This document shows positions 35,054-47,600 of a stretch of DNA of 64,000 nt, in pieces. Position 1 is the first letter of the stretch. Each line of letters opens with the position of its first letter. The DNA comes from Apostichopus japonicus (taxonomy: Eukaryota > Echinodermata > Holothuroidea > Aspidochirotida > Stichopodidae): assembly GCF_037975245.1 (NCBI RefSeq), contig NC_092567.1, positions 14,028,876 to 14,092,875 of the forward strand. The letters run 5' to 3'. Below the pieces are notes generated by a model. That model saw only the letters and a list, made by a program, of their open reading frames with translations. It was not told the DNA's origin and searched no databases. The position numbers and the translations under genes are program-made.

Positions 35054-35310
35054 CTAGACAGGTCTTATCTTCATTTCTGTGTACTTTATGTTATATTCAC
35101 CTCCAGGTAGCTCCTGCCAGTGTATGCTTGATGCATCATCATCTGCTGCCATGTAGTCACCATTGAGGTTAGATGCTGCACAGCTCTTGTACCACCAGGC
35201 ACCATGTCTTCTAACAGCACAGTGAACACTGTTTGATTTATCATTGTCCCTGTCAAAGGTACTGAAGGCAGAGTTAAGATGAGAACTCAAAGCATGACCA
35301 CCAGGGTCAC
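35054..35310 (-). CDS. Fibrinogen-domain gene terminal exon 6
   Basis: Begins GDPGGHALSSHLNSAFSTFD, contains the calcium-site-like DRDND and HGAWWYKSCAAS, and ends KYTEMKIRPV-stop. The AG at 35312-35311 is used because the AG four bases upstream would shift the frame into TGA when joined to exon 5. Confidence 0.9.
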
Positions 35311-38300
35311 CTCCCTGTATGTCTGTGAATTAAACAAGTAAAGATATTCCATTAAACTACAATCCATCACAATTAAGGGACCTATCACAATATAGACACA
35401 TTAAACAATTAGTAAATATGATTGGATATATGTTGAATCTGGGCAGTTCCGTAAAATCGGACGTGCATTTCGGATAGTTTATTGGTTCATATATCAATTA
35501 GTAATTATATGAGATCACTTTTAATTTGGACATTGTGTGTCATCTGCCCTCTAATATTATTCTGTGGGGTTCTCATTTTTTACCTCCTTATAAGACGCAC
35601 AAAATTGTTAAAGAAAAGCACCCTGTGATGGACGTACTCAGATCATAAATCTTATTGTAGATCGCTCTGATTTGGAATGTAAAACAATTAAAGCTTACAT
35701 GCATCATGCTAATAAGACCTTAAACTAGAATAAGCAGTAAAATCAAATTTATATTTGATCACCTTCATGCTATAGTTTCGCAAAGTTCTTGTGTGACGGA
35801 CGTACATTTTTTTGTGACGGACGTACATCTGCAAATTGTACGTCCGTCACAACACAATTGAGTTCCAATAAAGCAAAGTTTAATTTGTATATTGTAAACG
35901 TAACTCCCTCTGTTTCACACAACTATTATTCTTAAAACCTTGCAGCATGTTCTGTAACTATGGAGGACAAGTTATTTCAATACTACACAGTACATATATA
36001 TAGTAGTCAACATAAACCTGACACCTACAGTACAGAGACTATACAAAAAACATACTCTAGCCCTAAAATTTGGAGTAATATATAGTTGAAAGAAGCTCCA
36101 TTTGTCAACAAAAAAACATTTGAACCACGAACCAAAAACGTTTGGTGAATCCCTGCCAAATAAACTCCATGTTAAAAAAGGTTTACATGATGAACTTAAT
36201 AAACAACCAAGTCAATGCCACATTCATTCAAATTGGCACCACCGAGTTGGCATCAACAGTTCCAAAATATACCAAATATGAAATTCATATAATTTGGTAC
36301 CATTGAATCAGGGCAAACTACATACCAAAAATTAGATTCATCCACATATTTACCACTTAGCTGAGCGGTACTACAAGATTTTGACCCATGCTGACCTCAA
36401 TGACCTTTGATCTTTAACAGTATTAGTAGGTTTTGTACTCACCAAGGGCAACTTACATACAATGTGTGAGACGCATCCAAGTTAACACCATGTGAGCCTG
36501 GGTACAAAGTCTACAGTACTGATCAATGTTGACCTCAATGACTTTTTACCTCTTTACAATCAAAAAGGGTTACTCATTTTGGGAAATCTACATTCCACTT
36601 CTAAGTCTGTAAGTGCAAATTTTACACTACTAAGTTAACCAGGAGCTATTGACCTCAAAGGACCTTTGACCTTAATCTCTGTGACAGACTACATTACATA
36701 TCACTACAAAGCAGGACATTCATGCTGAATCACTGTGACAGTCTACATCACATATATCACCAACCAGCAGGACATGTATGCTGAATCTCTGTGACAGTCT
36801 ACATCACATGTCACCACACAGCAGGATATTTATGCTTAATATCTGTGACAATCTACATCACATATCACCATACAGCAGAACATTTATGCTTAATCTCTGT
36901 GACAGTCTACATCACATATCACTGCACCGCAGGACATTTATGCTTAATCTTTGTGACAGTCTACATCACATATCACTACACAGCAGGACATGTATGCTTA
37001 ATCTCTGTGACAGTCTTTATATCACATATAACTTACTGCACAACAGGACATTTATGCTTAATCTCTGTGACAGTCGACATCCCATATCACTACACAGCAG
37101 GGTATTAATGCTTAATTAATCTCTGTGACAGTCTATATCACATATCACTACACAGCAGGATATTAATGCTTAATTAATCTCTGTGACAGTCTACATCACA
37201 TATCACTACACAGCAGGACATTCATGCTTAATCTCTTTGACAGTCAACATCACATATCACTACACAGCAGGACATTTATGCTTAATTAATCTCTTTGACA
37301 GTCTACATCACATGTCACCACACAGCAGGATATTAAAGATTAATATCTGTCACAGTTTACATCACATATCACAACATGTGCAGCAGGACATTTATGCCTA
37401 ATCTCTTGGACAGTCTACATCACATGTCACTTCACAGCAGGATATTTATGCTTAATCTGTGACAGCCTACATCACATATTACTACACAGCAGGACATTTA
37501 TGCTAAATCTCTGTGACAGTCTACTTCACATATCACTACACAGCAGGACGTTTATGCTTAATCTGTGACAGCCTACATCACATATCACTGCACAGCAGGG
37601 CATTTATGCTAAATCTCTGTGACAGTCTTTATCACATATTACTGCACAGCAGGACATGTATGCATAATCTCTGTGACAGCTAGTCTGCATTACATATCAC
37701 CGTACATCAGGACTTGTTTGTTTAATCTCTATGACAGTCTACATCAAATATCACTGTTGTATTTGAGTCATGTTATATATCTCAGCTTATCACGGTTAGC
37801 AAGTTGTGCTTGTCTTTGTGTGATACCTTAGCATGTCACTGTACGAACATGGTTTCTATGTCTTTTCATTGCTGCATTGACTGTCATTTTGCTCGGTTTA
37901 TGAACTGCATGTTATGTATTATCATTTTCACTGTCAGTAGGCCTAATTATGCTTGATTTATGTGATGTCTTAACAGATCACAAATGTGGGCCCAAATGGT
38001 TCAAAAAATAATGGGCCCCTCATATTCGGGCCCAAAGAATGTGTCCCAAAAATCATTTTAGGTGGAAATAAAATTTGGGCAGACCTGGCCAAAAAAAGGG
38101 CGAGAAATTTTTAGACCCAGATTGCCCCAAAATTTAGGCTTACATGTACCGGCCAGCAATGAACTAACGATTCTAAACCAAATTAAATTTGGCTACAATC
38201 CAACTTAATGTTGCAGAGTTATTGCAATGTAAAGATTTTTAGGTTTGGCTCTATAACCTCATTAATATTCATAAGGTCAGCGTCAAAACCAATAGGGCAC

Positions 38301-41300
38301 ACCTTCTCATTATAACACATCTACACATTGAGTATGACAAATATCCATCACTCCATCACGGCGGACTTCAGCAAGCGTCACAGACACACACAAACACACA
38401 CACACACACACACTTGACTACATAGGTTCCTTTGCTTCCAGTAAGGAACCCCAAAAAATAAACGACATCCAAAGAAATAAAAACAACAGAACATGACATT
38501 TTATAGTACAGTGAAGTTGTATACAACAAACACAGAGAGAAACCTATAATTTGGACAAACCTGCAGTTCCACTGTAAGCTTCCAGCCCAGACAGTGTGTA
38601 ATTGTCACTTTCATCGTTGATCCGGAACAAGTCAAACTTTGCGTAGTATGGAGCTCCATCTTTGTTCACCAGATCAATCCGAAGTTGATAGTCACCTTGA
38701 TTGGTGAGGTCATACAACTTATCATTTCCCAACCAAAACTCATGGTCCAGCTCACCAAAGCCTTCTTTATAGCTCGTCCAGTTACGATAGAAGTCAACGG
38801 AACCATCAACACGACGTTGGAATACCTGTATATAATGTAAGAACGAAAAGAATAATTCCAAATTATTTTCAATAACATTTCAATGAGAAAGTGCATTTAA
38901 CTTCTTTGTAGAACGAACCTAAGGAAGAATGACATGTGAATGAGCAGTAACATAATCTTCCAAATTAAATCCATTCTGAACTGTAATTAACCCTTCTGTT
39001 AAGTGGCATGTTAGAGCAAAGTGAATTTCTACCATAGTTGATTGTTCACAGACCATGAATGAAAACTGTTCTGCTGTCTGTGTGTGTAATAGATAATCAG
39101 ACCCAATGTTGGATACTGTTGCTTATGTCTTTACTCTGTCCCATTACAAATAATGGAATCTTACTTTCAAACTTCCATACTATTCGCTTTGGAACAGAAA
39201 CACTTGCAATGATTTTGGGCTCAGCTCTGGTTATACTAATTCAACAAAACAAAGCTGGCCTCATTTGCGGAGAGAACGGGCCTCGTATTGCGACAGACAG
39301 ATTGCTTTTGTAATAAACTCTAAATCTATATCAAGAGAGCAACACATCTACTCTGAATCTACTCTGACAATCCCCAATTCATAGACAATGGAATCAAACA
39401 CTGTAATGATCTCAAGTGCACTTTTGGAGGTTCAAAGTTGGTAAAGAAAAGTAAGATTAAAGAGATGACGCAAAGACCGAAGGAAAGAATACCCATGACA
39501 TGTATTGCAACAATCTCCATGGTTACACAATTACATTAGAAATTACTGGAAGTCTATTGTGTCAGAAATTGTTTCTTATTCCAACGGATGTTAATTTGTT
39601 TCTGGCAAATTCACTGCCATTTCAAATGTAGGCCCATAGGTACAGTAGGAACAGAACCATTGCGTCACAACTGACCATTGCGTCACAAACTAATTCCGTA
39701 CTAATCGACCACAGTGATTCTGCTGACCAGTGTGAAAGCGTAGTATTATAGGTTTTGATAACTGTCAATGAGAATGTGTGTAGAACTATTGAACAGAGCA
39801 CACCTCTGATGCTTAGAATCTGACAATATGCACAGAATGACCACACTTTTTAGGCAAACTTAGCCATATTTATTACATATAGGATATCATACTAAACTTA
39901 CCGTTCATCATCCTCCGCCAGTCATATTATACATGTACAATATATCATCTATACTATAGGATGTCATACTAGACTTACCGTCCATACTCCTCCTTCAGTC
40001 ATATTATACATATACAATATATCGTCTATACTATAGGATGTCATACTAGACTTACCGTCCATCCTCCTCCATCAGTCATACAACATATCGTCTATACTAT
40101 AGGATGTCATACTAGACTTACCGTCCATCCTCCTCCGTCAGTCATATTATACATATACAATATATCATCTATACTATAGGATGTCATACTAGACTTACCG
40201 TCCATACTCCTCCTTCAGTCATATTATACATATACAATATATCGTCTATACTATAGGATGTCATACTAGACTTACCGTCCATCCTCCTCCATCAGTCATA
40301 CAACATATCGTCTATACTGTAGGATGTCATACTAGACTTACCGTCCATCCTCCTCCGTGTCATATTATACATATACAATATATCGTCTATACTATAGGAT
40401 GTCATACTAGACTTACCGTCCATCCTCCTCCGTCAGTCATATTATACATATCGTCTTTAACTATAGGATGTCAAACTCATAGGCGTAGGAGCCCAATTTG
40501 ATAATGGGGGGGGGGGGGGGGCTGTAACGACTTGCTCGGAAAATGAAATCAATTTTTTTTCCGCGCTCCGCGCGCGTTCAACACGGTACTGTGCATATCA
40601 TAATCATAATTATAATACATAATTTTTATAAATCTCGTAGCGCATGAATCGGTTATTACATCGCATGACAATAACATACAGTATTTTCCGTGTTAAAACC
40701 CTTCCATATTGATTATAATTTTGGGAAGTCGTTACAATAATAATGATAGTGCCCGAAAAATTCTCAGCATATTGCCCGAATTTATACAAAAATATTTGGT
40801 TGGGGGCTGCAGCCCTCCCCCCACAGCCCCACCCCCGCCTCCTACGTCTATGGTCATACTAGACTTACCGTCCATCCTCCTCCATCAGTCATATTACAGA
40901 AGACATCAAATGAATCCCTAGTCCAGTTAGTTGGTTTGATTGTGTAGATGCCATTGGTAGTATGACCAGCATTGAAGACATCCAAGCAGTCTTTCATCTA
41001 ATAATAACATAACAAGTTACTTAATAGCAAGCAAGCAATCCATGAGTGACGTATCTTATCCCAATTATGGATAATATATGACCTTTGACAGCAGTACACG
41101 ATCATTCAGCTTTTTTTACTTTTACTCCATGCACAGACATTTTGTTTGGGGGTAATTCAGGCAATCTGGAACATTGATGCCTGGATACTTTGTGTCAAAT
41201 TCATTGCAAATCTCTGACGATTCTAAGCTATTACAAACCGAATGTTCTAATTGGTCCTACTGATAGTGTTGATGTTTCCAAGATTCATGGAATGTACTTT

Positions 41301-44300
41301 AAATGCCAATCATAACATCAAGCCTTCTCTCCTACAAAGAGAGACATCGTAACCGAATAGTTTCATGGGTATCTTTACTATTTGGATGACAAAGGGGGAA
41401 AAAATATCCCAATTTCAGTATTTTTTTCCTTCTATTTATTTACAGTATTCCAAGCTTATTTCTTTGCTGTTTCTGTGAGATCTCTCGTCTACACTGGAAG
41501 TGATAATCCACAGCCAACATACAATATTGTACAGCAAGGCAATATCATAATTGCTCAAATCATCATCAAAATTTGAATCTTAAATCTTACTCCCCAAACA
41601 CAATATTCCTTACTTCGAAATTGTATGTAATTAAGTATGTAATTCTCACCACGATAGAAGGATCATCACCAGTGGTGGTTTGCATTGGGGTGGTCTCCTG
41701 CACTGATTCGCTGGCTATCGTTAAAACAAGAAGAAAAAAAATATCTCGTTTTGCTGACTCTTTACATTAGGTACGATAATTTAGTGATATATACAATCAT
41801 GCTGTACTATCTAAGTGTGCTCAAATTCGAGGTACATCAGACAGATCCTTTTAGAGATCAGTTCTGATAAATACATACGTCCCATGACTTGTCTACCGTG
41901 CCAGCGTATTGACAAATTCTACCATCAATTCCAAGTACAGTATGATGGTATAATGCCCTATACCATCCCTAGTTTACCGTATTATATAGAATACGGTAAA
42001 CTAGGGATGGTTAGGATAGGATAGCTTTGATGAAGCTCTCGCTGATTTTGCTATCCTTCAGCTTCAGATTTTCATGAATGGTTTGACCAGATTCACCCAG
42101 AAATAGAGAGAATTATACTTGCAAAGGTCGGGAGAGTCTAACTGCTCGAAACAAGGAAAAAGTTCCCTTACTTACGGCATGTGTTGAAGTTTATCGTATT
42201 ATTCCCCTGAACAGGTGCAATAAAGCACGAAAGTGTCTGGAGATACAAAACTGATGTTTACTCGATCACATGGCAATTTTGGCGGTTTCCGTTAAGGCTT
42301 TGTAGATTATAATTGGGATTGAAAAAGTGGTTACAATTTGTCTAACGAGGACAGCGACTACAGTGTATATCACAGTACGCGACTTAAGGGAGCCACAGGG
42401 AGTTACCGTACTCAAACAAAACAAGAGGGCAATCTACTGTCTTTGCGTGAAGTTAGGGTGGTATGGTGCTAACAGTGAACCATTGCATAATGTATCTATA
42501 ATATTATAGGTCTAACAATACAGGCTAACCATATAGTTTTCACAGATCTCTAGCTTTTAAGCTTTTAAGTTTTACAGCAATAAACAAGCTTTCTCGGGTT
42601 TCTAATGCTTTGATTTTGCTCTCTTTACTGTACATCCTTAAGATGTAATGTCAGAACTTTGTCGTTTGTCAATGTTATAAACACATTTCAGATCCAAAAA
42701 GTGTAACAAAAATCAATAAAAGACAACGTGGCAATGGTCTCAAAGAAAGAGGCTCAGATGAACTAGTAAGCATGAATCCTTCCTTCTTCCCTTGCATACC
42801 TAACATCTACATTTACTGTACCTTCCCTGACAGTCGAGCCAGTTGTTTCACTGCTAGTAGTTTACATTGTAGTGGTCTCCACAGGTTTGCTGGAGTACAT
42901 ATTGGTAGCCATCAGTAGGTCAAAATACAGACAATAATATTGTCTCAAGAAGAGATGATTTTTACCATGAATTAGCAAAGACAATACAAATGAGGCCTAA
43001 GTGTTTAGTATGTGCGTATGATCACAAACGAGTCATATATGTACTTAAAGTGATGCAAATGAGAAGCTTCTTTATTTAATGTTACCGCGGCCCCTTTACC
43101 CTCCATACCCACATATACTGCACGTCTATAGTTTGCAATGGTAGGTTCATTGGCAATGACGTGACGCCACCATAATCAACTTGTTCCAAAAGTTGCCTTT
43201 TCTTATGCTCATAACCATGTATGAAGTCACAAAATTGACCAGCAACAGATATGCATACACTGCCACACAAAATGGCCACCATCACACTACATACTTCTAA
43301 TAGATCTTGATATTTTATCAATTCTTAACACAGCAATGTCCTGTTCATAATTTAGGTTCCTGGCACAATTTACTGTAGCAAATTATGGTCACCACACGCT
43401 CACTGAATGTTGTTCAATAACAACTCCCTGGTTGTACTCAAAGTGCATCAAGTATTCCATTTATTTGAACTATCACCAACGTTATGAAAGAAACTGATTA
43501 GGATAAACTTTGATAAGCTGAGACAATTACAACACAAGAAACTAATTAAGGGGAATATCAAAGTGTAAGGGCCCTGCGTGGGTAAGTTTTGAGTCTTTAG
43601 TATTTAACACATCCTGTGATGGTTGTTCATTGTTGTAGTCTGAATCCAAGACATATCCATAAGATTGCCGTGGAATCTTGAGTTTGTTTTGCCGAAAGAA
43701 TAAAACATATCCGACTTCCAATGGTTAATTACTTATGAAAATTAGTAGTTAGAGATGAAGAACAATGTGATTGTAAATAAAACAAGAATATATTTTATTT
43801 TTATTATCCGATTTGTGTCATATTTTTTTCATAATTGAGTCTAACCCTGCAAATAGAATGAATTCCTCTCAAAGGTGAAAAGGTAATTACAAAACAATAT
43901 ATTTCTATCTGTGTGTTATTAGATGTTTGTGATATTTGAAATAATGTTATGGGAACTTAATAAAATAAATATCACAATTATTTGTGGTTGGCTGTTTCTT
44001 ATATCTCTGGTTAAATATTAGAAGTTCATAATGGGCACACCATACAGTATATTTGACCTTGCTTTTCCATAAAGAAGACATCATATCGATTAAATAACCC
44101 TCGAACCGCCTCAAATAAAAAATCCTTTCACAATCTTACCGGTATTATTAATGTCAATGACTATACAGTCCCTATCAAAGTCCTGCATGCAGCATCAAAT
44201 GTAAACGCATAAAGTAATATATGTTGTAAGCTTACGTGATAGCTTGCTGGCATTGGATGTAACATTGGTACAGATAATGTGAACAAAATATGGTACCAAT

Positions 44301-44594
44301 ATCATTTAACTTGACCGCAGAAACTGGCTGAAGGTCCCGAGAAATATGAAAAGAACAGTGTAAGGCGCAAGGAGAGGGGGGGGGGGCACCAACGGAAACC
44401 TCCAATCACCATCAGATGTTATGTCGTCTGAGGATGGTCTAAGCAGTTAAACCCCTACCCTTTGAGAAATATTCAATGGAGGTTGCTTAAATGCACACGG
44501 TGTTATAGTTTGGAAATTTGGAAATTTTTCAAACGCTTCAATTGTAACATACTTACATACTATATATGTGTATGTACATTAAATTAACGCATTT

Positions 44595-44625
<31 letters not shown>

Positions 44626-47600
44626 CTTATTTCCCTTGATTTTATTAGGGGAGTGATAGAATGTTATGTGGTTACGCCTTTGATGAGGTCACCATGCCCT
44701 CACCTCAGTTGAGGATTATGACATTTTTGTTCGAGAAAGAATAAGACGACGCCTCCGGGCTGAGGGGACGGCCTTCAATAAATCGTCAAGCTCTTCCTAA
44801 ATCGGTAAGAGAACCCCCCCCCCCCCCCTCCCATGAACTTCCAAATCCTGCGCACGTCACTCGAGTGGATTTTTCCTAAACTGTAACGGTTAGTGTATAG
44901 ATGTTGAACTTACCTTCTTTTGTAACATGGTCATTTGGTTTCGGTGCTGCCGCTGGGCATGGACCAGGATTGTAACGAGCAGCTGTTGAACAAGAATCAC
45001 ATGAAACATTACAGGAATAGTTACGATAAATTTATCAACAAGTTTTATTTTATTTTACACTCGGGAAATTGTTCTTATACATTTCTAAAGTGTGTATAAT
45101 TCATGTAATCGTTTTAAATTATTGAATCAAAATAAACAAAATTTCAAATAAAAATGAATTTCTTGTATGCTATGACAGAGAACTTAAGTAATTGCAAATA
45201 ATGTTAAATGATGTTTTCAGTCCGAGAAATAACCAGGTAATGGACCACCTTATTGCTGCAATAGACAGGTAAGCATACAGGGGGGGGGGGGGTAGGAAGC
45301 TTCCAAAAAAGTGGGCGGGAAGGGGACAACATCAGAGGGGCACTTTCTCATTCCATAACCATTCGTTATGCTATAAACCGATACACATGCCGGCCAATGG
45401 CCATATCACTTAAATATATATGATGTGTTAGTATGCTATCAATACTATTATGGTGCACATGACTCTATCATCATACATCTGTACTCCTGTCCATCCATAA
45501 TTTAGAACTTTCAAAAAAAGTCCTCCTGTGCTCATTCCTTGAATAAAGTCTTCGAATCCAAGTCATCGGTCTTAGTTTGTGTACATTCAATAACATCAGA
45601 CTGTTTGTATCTCTTTTGTGACATTGTGCTTCCCAGATAATTCTTTAGAAGAAGCTGTGTGGAGAACGATCTTTCAGCTGAAAGAGTACTTAAAGGAGCC
45701 AACAAATATATATGAATGAGTTTTGCAAGTTCTGAAAGTAAGGGCTGGACATTTGGGTGTTCTGCTGTAGCAGAAATGATTGTGCTCATTGATGTTATCC
45801 TTTTCACATAATGAAATTGCTGAAGAATAACAACCTAAGCTGTGCATCCAACTGCGGAAAATCAATGTCACTGGTGTATGTTTTCACAAGCTGATCTGAT
45901 ATCTTAAAGGCATTGAAGACTCGCCCCAAACCGCGTGCGGCCATCTGAAAAAGTTAACTTTCTGTTGCTTGCAAGAGACGTTTTGTTCGTGTCGCTACAA
46001 AATGCAGACAGTAATGAAACGTGATACCTTGTTAGCTTTAGCTGGACCTGAGATGTCCATCGCTGTATCATTTATACTGTGCTGTGGGTAACGACCGCAG
46101 CTTTATGTACTGACTGTACACTAGTGTCTAATTACCGACAGTAGCAAGCTGTGTGTGTATTTTCTGTGTATTTTCAATGGTGGTGTCTAACACTTCTGTT
46201 ACACCTCATTCAAAACTAGGTCAGATTACCGGCATTAGACGTTTCTTTTTGCGCTAGTCTTCACACCCTTGAAAAGCTATGCCTTTTGTTGCATTAAAAT
46301 TAATTTCCTCCGTATGGGTTAGTATTGTTTATACAACACCTAATTGTATTCTGGTCATTTGATTGGTCAATAGCTCTTTGATTGCATGCAAAATCCGCTC
46401 TATTCCATTCTATGAAATAGAGCCATGGGTTATACTTTTTTTGGTATCACTTTTTTTCAATGGTAAGAGAGCAGAAAACCTGTTTGTTCAAAGCAATCTG
46501 TTGCATGAGTGCATTTTACCCATCTTAATATAATATGTTGTATAAAACAAATCATGAATAGTTTCCATTCGTGCAATAGTGCAAATATTTCATTCGTTGA
46601 AAGATGTTGCACTCATAACCATTCATTATTTGTATAATATGACCCTGCAGTAATTCCAGTGAATCTCCTTTGTAGTTCAGCAAGGCATTCATCAATAGGG
46701 AAAGAATAGTATCCTAGTAGAATGAGCTGCAACATTAATTTTTTATTTATTGAGATTGTTTATTGTTAACTGTGCTTCAAAATGATATGGGATGCCATTT
46801 TAAATAGCATGTACAGACTAAAAATAAATAATTAATATAAAATATTAAAATAAACAAAGGCTTAAGATACTCCAAAAGACAGTTCTTTTTCAAAGGGGCA
46901 CATTTTATTTGCCTGACTCCTACCCCCTGTAAGCAGATCAAGGCTTATGTGTACACTTACTTCTTCTATATTGAGAAGCTTCAAAACTTTATTTATCTCA
47001 TCATACAGGAAAATTTAGAGGGATATCTTCCACTGGCTGAAGTTGTTCATTTTTCTGTATCCTTAGGGAAAACCCACACCCTCATAGGATGTTATAAGGT
47101 GACGATATGAATTTTTACAAAATGAAGTGGAACTTTCTGAATGCATCTGGCAACAAAAGAGTCAATGATATGATCATGGCAATCCAACGGAAATGTTTTT
47201 TGCTTTTCTGGATGATTTTTAAGTAACGTATCTACAGAGAAAAGTATTATTTCTACTTAAAAAAAAACAGTTGCATTTTGTTGAAATTCTAAAAATGGCA
47301 GAGAACCTTGACAGCTATGCGAACATTACAACTGTATCAATTATAAATGAACAAGAAGATTATAATAGAAAAATAAAGGTTTTGAAAAACATTTGCCGTT
47401 ATGACATCACAGACTACCCACTGTGATCCATCACAGGGAAGAATGAGGGGTTTGACCAGTCGAAATTAGTTCCATTCAATCGACCATATCATGAGTTAGG
47501 GAGAAGATTTTGAGATGGGATCCTTGACTGACAATGTGCTCTAACTCTGCCCTTGTACAACTTGCTATTGCATTTCGTATGACTGTGGTGATTTAAATTA

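Noticed and set aside
36778-37401. Frames repeating LCDSLHHIS and similar text
   Set aside because: Translation of the 54-bp array in two frames at once; no splice or domain evidence.
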